64,000 nucleotides of DNA from G963556115 sp963666605 (GTDB lineage: Bacteria; Planctomycetota; SZUA-567). Below the pieces are notes generated by a model, which saw only the letters and a program-made list of their open reading frames with translations, made no database searches and was not told where the DNA came from. Position numbers and translations under genes: made by a program. Below are positions 59,735 to 64,000 of the stretch, piece after piece; position 1 is the first letter of the stretch, and every line of letters begins with the position of its first letter. The DNA lies in contig OZ223208.1 of assembly GCA_965140405.1 (NCBI GenBank), forward strand, positions 372,001 to 436,000. The letters run 5' to 3'.

Positions 59735-60187
59735 CTAGCGTCGTGAATTTTTGGTAAGAAAACGATCTAATGAATTGGCAAATCTCTGTATATCTTTATT
59801 ATTATAGCTTGCGGGGCCACCAGTATCGACACCCTGCATACGTAATTCAGTCATAAAATCCCGCATTGATAACTTACTCTGAACATTATCCTCAGTCAAT
59901 AACTCACCACGAGGGTCAAGTGCAACCGCACCTCTCTCAACAATTCTCGCTGCAAGAGGAATATCAGCCGTGATACCCAAATCACCCTCCATAATATTCT
60001 CCGCAATATAGTCATCAGCCACATCCGCACCAGCAGTAACCAATTTAAAGGAAAGAAGTTTATTCTCTGGAATTGACAAATAAGAATTTGCCACAATAAC
60101 CAACTCAACATTGCAACGTATTGCTGCCGAATAAAGAATACTCTTAACCTCTACAGGGCATGCATCCCCATCGACCCAAATCTGCAT
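59735..60187 (-). CDS. yaiI: YaiI/YqxD (UPF0178) family protein
   Basis: The 150-residue protein starts MQIWVDGDACPVEVKSIL, the family signature, and continues with VTAGADVADDYIAENI, GDLGITADIPLAARIVERGAVALDPRGE and LTEDNVQSKLSMRDFMTELR. The Asp-rich pattern resembles a PIN-like fold and a nuclease role has been proposed, but no activity is established. It is flanked on both sides by copies of a degenerate repeat. AGGAG-like bases (GGAGAGAGAT) precede the ATG. Confidence 0.92.
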   Translation of the reverse strand: MQIWVDGDACPVEVKSILYSAAIRCNVELVIVANSYLSIPENKLLSFKLVTAGADVADDYIAENIMEGDLGITADIPLAARIVERGAVALDPRGELLTEDNVQSKLSMRDFMTELRMQGVDTGGPASYNNKDIQRFANSLDRFLTKNSRR

Positions 60188-60244
60188 CTCTCTCCTATCT
60201 CTTAATACCTATCCGCTAATATATCACACACCATTTTAAACGTA

Positions 60245-60435
60245 TCGGTTTCACCGATACGTGCAAGAGTTTAATATTACATTGCACGACAAATAAGACT
60301 TGCGTTTGAGAACTGTTGTGGGTGTAGCGTACCGGCTACATGATACGAACTGCGGTACAGGGTAAATATTTAAGCAACGAATTATTACTTGCTATGACAG
60401 GATTCTAGGCGGAGTGCTGAAGCACTCTTGCTTAT
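60245..60435. repeat. Dispersed degenerate repeat, copy B
   Basis: The second copy of the element beside yaiI. It opens with a perfect 9-bp hairpin (ACGTATCGG / CCGATACGT, 60239-60262 region), which is only partly kept in copy A, and closes with GTGC-TGAA-GCAC. The frame that is open in copy A is interrupted here. It occupies most of the gap between yaiI and the peptidase gene. Confidence 0.6.
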
Positions 60436-60463
60436 TCACCTGACTTAAACACCTATACATACC

Positions 60464-61663
60464 CTAAACCACCTGCCCTATAGCGTACTGCATAACATCA
60501 ACACACTGGCACATTTCTTCCAGACTAGCTCGCTCAGTAACACCATGCACCCCATGCATACCACATCCGAGCACAGCAGAAGGCAACCCTTTTGCATTAT
60601 AGATATTCGCATCCGAGCCACCCTGAGCAATTACCATCTCAGGATCCATCTGACAAGCTTCCATACCCTTAGTAAGTAACTTCACCGGTACAGAATCTTC
60701 TGAGACTCTATAAGCCGAATAACAAGTAATAACATCTACCTCAACTGTAGCCTTCTTTACGGTATCTACCTCATCACCATCAGCACCAATTCCACGCCCA
60801 CCAATTCCTTTACCAACATAGACTCTAGCATCACGTACAGAGGATTCAATGCTCGTCAATGTCCTTGCAAGGTGAAATTCTAGTAATTCCTCACGATGGC
60901 TCCTGATCTCATACTCAGCATAAGCCATGTCGGGGATAACATTTATCGCTGTCCCAGAGTACATTATACCAATATTCGAAGTAGAGAATTCATCCAGCCT
61001 CTTACTAGGTAGACGACCAATAGTCTTTGCCATAACCTGTGCAGCATTGATTCTCTGCTCAGGAAAGGCTGCATGCCCACCTGTACCGTGTACAGTTATC
61101 TGTAGTGCAACCTTTGAAGGCGCTCCAACAATGATCTCATTAGGATATGAGTGATCAAGTGTAATGCAACCGTCAAGCCCTCTATAAACATTTTCATCAA
61201 CATGCGAAGCACCAAGAGCCTCCTTCTCCTCACATACAGAGAAAATGAATAATAAATTGCCATGTTCGAGATTGTCTTCTTTGATTATATACGCTAGCTC
61301 TATAAGCGCCGCCACCCCAGTCTTCGCGTCACCACCTAGGATTGTAGTCCCATCTGAGCTAAACTCACCTGTCACTTCGTCATACGACGCCATAATGGGC
61401 TTACTACCGTCTTCGACAGTATCCATATGGGTCGTCAACATTAAGTTCATACCTTTACCATTAGCAGGCAGACGAACTAAAAGATTACCACAGTTTCCTC
61501 CAATTTCAGAAGCTACCGAATCCTCTTCGATTACCGCTCCCATATCCAGAGTTTCGAACTCTTTTTTAATCCAATCAGCTACTTCCCTCTCACGCCTTGA
61601 TGGTGACGGAATACTCACTAGATCAAGAAATGTCTGACGCAACCTATCTTTATCGACACCCAT
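60464..61663 (-). CDS. M20 family peptidase (PepT-like)
   Basis: With the start at 61663 (GGAGGAG 6 bases upstream) the protein has 399 residues. The M20/M28-type zinc ligands and catalytic acids appear in order: TTHMDTV, ILGGDAKTG, FSVCEEKEALGAS, TLDHSYPNEI and a late GCGMHGVHGV. The dimerisation domain insert begins with KVALQITVHGTGGHAAFPE. The set matches tripeptide aminopeptidase-like M20 enzymes, which are cytoplasmic and recycle peptides; dipeptidase or carboxypeptidase activity is possible. It lies 93 bases downstream of the UXS gene on the same strand. Confidence 0.88.
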   Translation of the reverse strand: MGVDKDRLRQTFLDLVSIPSPSRREREVADWIKKEFETLDMGAVIEEDSVASEIGGNCGNLLVRLPANGKGMNLMLTTHMDTVEDGSKPIMASYDEVTGEFSSDGTTILGGDAKTGVAALIELAYIIKEDNLEHGNLLFIFSVCEEKEALGASHVDENVYRGLDGCITLDHSYPNEIIVGAPSKVALQITVHGTGGHAAFPEQRINAAQVMAKTIGRLPSKRLDEFSTSNIGIMYSGTAINVIPDMAYAEYEIRSHREELLEFHLARTLTSIESSVRDARVYVGKGIGGRGIGADGDEVDTVKKATVEVDVITCYSAYRVSEDSVPVKLLTKGMEACQMDPEMVIAQGGSDANIYNAKGLPSAVLGCGMHGVHGVTERASLEEMCQCVDVMQYAIGQVV

Positions 61664-61755
61664 ACCAACTCCTCCAAGCCTGAACAACTTAGTCTTTAAG
61701 AATAAAACTCTGGTTAATTCAAAATAGAACCACTCATATTGCACAAATTATATTA

Positions 61756-62694
61756 TTACAGTCCTAATTCTTTACGGAAATAATCCAGAGTAACCTTCAA
61801 CCCTTCACTTCTATTGACTTTAGGCTCCCAACCAAGCACTTTTTTAGCTTTTGTAATATCAGGCTGTCTCACCTTTGGATCATTCTCTGGTAATTCTTTG
61901 AATACGATCTTACTCTTTGAGCCAGTAATCTCTATGATCTCTTTTGCAAACTCTAAAAGTGAGATTTCCTCAGGATTACCAATGTTTGTAGGATATACCT
62001 CATCAGACTTTAATAGACGGAAGATACCTTCTACAAGATCATCAACAAACTGAAAACTTCTAGTCTGGGAACCATCTCCAAATACAGTCAAATCTTCATT
62101 CTTTAGAGCTTGACACATAAAATTAGGAAGTGCTCTACCATCATTAAGCCTCATGCGAGGTCCATAAGTATTAAAAATCCTAACAATTCTAGTATCAACA
62201 CCATGCTCTCTATGATAAGCCATAGTCATAGCTTCAGCAAACCTCTTAGCCTCATCATACACACCGCGCGGGCCGACAGGATTTACATTTCCCCAGTAGT
62301 CTTCTGGCTGTGGATGAATTGCTGGGTCACCATAACACTCACTTGTGGAGGCGAGCAAGAATCTAGCCTTCTTTGCTTTTGCAAGGCCTAGAGCATGCAT
62401 AGTACCTATAGAGCCTACTTTCATTGTCTGAATAGGCATAGCAAGATAATCAAAAGGACTAGCTGGAGAAGCAAAGTTTAATACATAGTCAACCTTACCT
62501 GGCACAACTATTGTCTCGTAAATATTTGACTTCAAAAAATGAAACCTATTATTTACCCCTAGGTGCTCAATATTTTCCATACGCCCAGTACAGAGGTTAT
62601 CCAAACAGAAGACCTTCATACCTTCATCCAAGAACCTCTCACACAGGTGACTACCTAAGAAACCAGCTCCACCAGCAATAACAACTGTCTCCAT
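61756..62694 (-). CDS. uxs: UDP-glucuronate decarboxylase/NAD-dependent epimerase
   Basis: The 312-residue SDR-type enzyme has GGAGFLGSHLCERFL for NAD binding, LDNLCTGRMENI, FASPASPFDY, LASTSECYGDP with the catalytic Thr/Ser, YDEAKRFAEAM with Tyr and Lys, and RIFNTYGPRM. The phrases ASPASPxxY, YGDPxxHPQxExYWGNVNPxGxRxxYDEAKR are diagnostic of UDP-xylose synthase (UXS), which decarboxylates UDP-glucuronate to UDP-xylose for surface glycan. GGAGAG precedes the ATG. It lies between the TatD-radical SAM gene and the peptidase gene. Confidence 0.92.
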   Translation of the reverse strand: METVVIAGGAGFLGSHLCERFLDEGMKVFCLDNLCTGRMENIEHLGVNNRFHFLKSNIYETIVVPGKVDYVLNFASPASPFDYLAMPIQTMKVGSIGTMHALGLAKAKKARFLLASTSECYGDPAIHPQPEDYWGNVNPVGPRGVYDEAKRFAEAMTMAYHREHGVDTRIVRIFNTYGPRMRLNDGRALPNFMCQALKNEDLTVFGDGSQTRSFQFVDDLVEGIFRLLKSDEVYPTNIGNPEEISLLEFAKEIIEITGSKSKIVFKELPENDPKVRQPDITKAKKVLGWEPKVNRSEGLKVTLDYFRKELGL

Positions 62695-62754
62695 TATCTC
62701 TCCATTAATATAATATATAAATAATTTAACATTAAAATATAACTTTCTAGCACT

Positions 62755-64000
62755 CTATCCTGCATCGACGAAAGATCTAGCTTTAAACTCCACCCCAATA
62801 TCCATAGCTACTCTTCTAGCCGCCTCAACATCTATACCTGGGACCTCTACTACACTGAGAGTAGTCTTGATACCAGCATCTCTACATAGAGTCGCAAAAT
62901 TCAGCAAAGCTGGATACGCCTCTTTACCAAACCGACTGCGACATATCTTCAAATACTCATCAGGATCGGCAGAATTTAGCGATATACTCACCTCATCCAC
63001 ACACTCAGCAAGCTCAGAAACAATATCCCTACCAAAGTAAAGATTTGCCAACCCATTGGTGTTTAATCGTACAGGTGTCCCCTTTGACTTGACGTACTTG
63101 GCAACAGTAAGAAGCACTTCAAGCTTCATTGTTGGCTCACCATACCCACAAAATACGACCTCTTTATACTTACTGAAATCCCCCATAGCACTTATAACCT
63201 CTTCAGCATTAGGTTCCTTATTTAGTGAAATATCATGACCTTTTACGACAAATTCATTATTTCTTGCACAGAACGAACAGTCATTGGTACATTGATTAGT
63301 CAGATTGAGGTATAACGAATCCCTAATTGGATATGCAATTTTGCCAACATCATCATCAAGATCGAGATTAAGGAAATTATATGCATTACGGGTCGTAATA
63401 CGAGCAATATCTTCAGTCTTGACCCCACGAAGCACTGCGAGCTCTTCTGCTATACGGATACCCTGACTAGGGACATTCCTAGCAACAGTTCTTGGCTTCG
63501 GAATAAGATACGGAGAGTCAGAATCAATAAGTAGATGCTTATCAGGGATTAATGGGATAATCTTTCTAAAAGGCACCTGCTCTTCAAAGGTAACAATACC
63601 GCTAATCCCGAGATAGATATTCATCTCCAAAGACCTCTCAAGCAATCTTGCAAGTCTCTTCTTACCTGCAATAAAACAATGCCACACCACCTCTACTCCC
63701 GAGGCAACATACGGCTCTATCATATCAAGACAGTCATCAGCACTATCCCTTGCATGCATTACTACTGGCAACTTGAGTTCTTTTGCTAGCTCAAGATGCA
63801 TCTTGAAATGGGAGAACTGAATATCTCTATCAACTTTATTCCAGAACCAATCAAGCCCAGTCTCACCAATAGCGACAACTTTTTCATTTTTTGCCAGCTC
63901 TCTTAACACCTGATAGTCCCTATCGATATCGACTATCTCCTCTGTATGATTTGGGTGTATTCCGACACTAGCATAGACATTCGAGTGCTTTGCTGAGAGT
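62755..64000 (-). CDS. TatD nuclease-radical SAM fusion (partial)
   Basis: The frame is open to the right edge, so the N terminus (including the HxHxH of TatD) is missing. Residues in view first give a TatD-like amidohydrolase: VGIHPNHTEE, IGETGLDWFWNKVDRDIQ, MHARDSADD, HCFIAGKKR and LLIDSDSPYL. After a short linker a radical SAM domain follows with the cluster motif CTNDCSFC (CxxxCxxC), a GYGEPTMK glycine-rich SAM-binding stretch and VRLNTNGLAN. This matches the TatD-linked radical SAM proteins (TIGR04038 type), here fused into one chain. The product of the radical SAM half is unknown. UXS follows by 60 bases. Confidence 0.9.
   Translation of the reverse strand, partial: LSAKHSNVYASVGIHPNHTEEIVDIDRDYQVLRELAKNEKVVAIGETGLDWFWNKVDRDIQFSHFKMHLELAKELKLPVVMHARDSADDCLDMIEPYVASGVEVVWHCFIAGKKRLARLLERSLEMNIYLGISGIVTFEEQVPFRKIIPLIPDKHLLIDSDSPYLIPKPRTVARNVPSQGIRIAEELAVLRGVKTEDIARITTRNAYNFLNLDLDDDVGKIAYPIRDSLYLNLTNQCTNDCSFCARNNEFVVKGHDISLNKEPNAEEVISAMGDFSKYKEVVFCGYGEPTMKLEVLLTVAKYVKSKGTPVRLNTNGLANLYFGRDIVSELAECVDEVSISLNSADPDEYLKICRSRFGKEAYPALLNFATLCRDAGIKTTLSVVEVPGIDVEAARRVAMDIGVEFKARSFVDAG

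Overview
The window is chromosomal DNA of an AT-rich, diderm (lipoproteins, outer-surface type enzymes), flagellated, chemotactic bacterium that I cannot place to genus. The 16S sequence, read on the minus strand, has stretches that I associate with the PVC group (Planctomycetes, Verrucomicrobia, Lentisphaerae, Omnitrophica), but this is recall without a database search and should be treated as weak. Coding density is about 80 percent, most genes lie on the minus strand, and Shine-Dalgarno sites (AGGAG/GGAGG type) are usually clear enough to choose starts.

Layout. 1-1719 (minus): a ScpA condensin gene running off the left edge with an unusual repeat-bearing C-terminal extension. 1.9-10.6 kb: a mixed block with MarC, a secreted phosphoesterase, an SGNH esterase, a MarR regulator with its promoter and likely operator, a membrane-anchored glycoside hydrolase-like protein, and an SDR/AraC pair. 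11.4-13.0 kb: a LemA/DUF3137 pair. 13.0-13.6 kb: decayed IS200 and IS30 transposase remnants. 13.8-20.1 kb (minus): a complete rRNA operon, 16S-tRNA-Ile-tRNA-Ala-23S-5S, with two strong promoters, two boxB-boxA antitermination-like sites and a terminator. 20.5-23.2 kb (minus): HPF, PTS EIIA, YvcK and HPr, resembling the nitrogen-PTS cluster of Proteobacteria. 23.5-38.3 kb (minus): a nucleotidyltransferase, c-di-GMP proteins (PAS-GGDEF, EAL-HDOD, GGDEF), a run of GGDEF, polysaccharide deacetylase, Nudix, DXS and HAD genes, a QueD/HPS-RraA pair, and a transglutaminase-fold lipoprotein that has lost its catalytic cysteine.

38.9-45.5 kb holds the most striking locus: a chemoreceptor facing a 1322-residue flagellin whose variable region contains a metzincin-type zinc protease signature (HExxHxxGxxH plus Met-turn). 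If exported and polymerised, the filament itself would be a protease array. 45.9-49.9 kb: MDP-1 phosphatase, GNAT, a MurA with Asp in place of the fosfomycin-target Cys, and a PcnB-type nucleotidyltransferase. 50.1-56.4 kb: an HxlR fragment, a methyltransferase, a receiver domain without its phospho-Asp, a glycosyltransferase, a phosphoesterase, a HAD, a lipoprotein and IlvC. 57.2-59.3 kb: a second chemoreceptor (dCache). 59.4-64.0 kb (minus): YaiI flanked by two copies of a degenerate dispersed repeat, an M20 peptidase, UDP-glucuronate decarboxylase, and a TatD-radical SAM fusion running off the right edge.

Functionally the window couples motility and sensing (flagellin, two MCPs, three c-di-GMP proteins) with envelope work (MurA, UXS, deacetylase, lipoproteins) and housekeeping (rRNA, DXS, IlvC, ScpA). 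All calls are from reading sequence and recalled family motifs; no searches were run.
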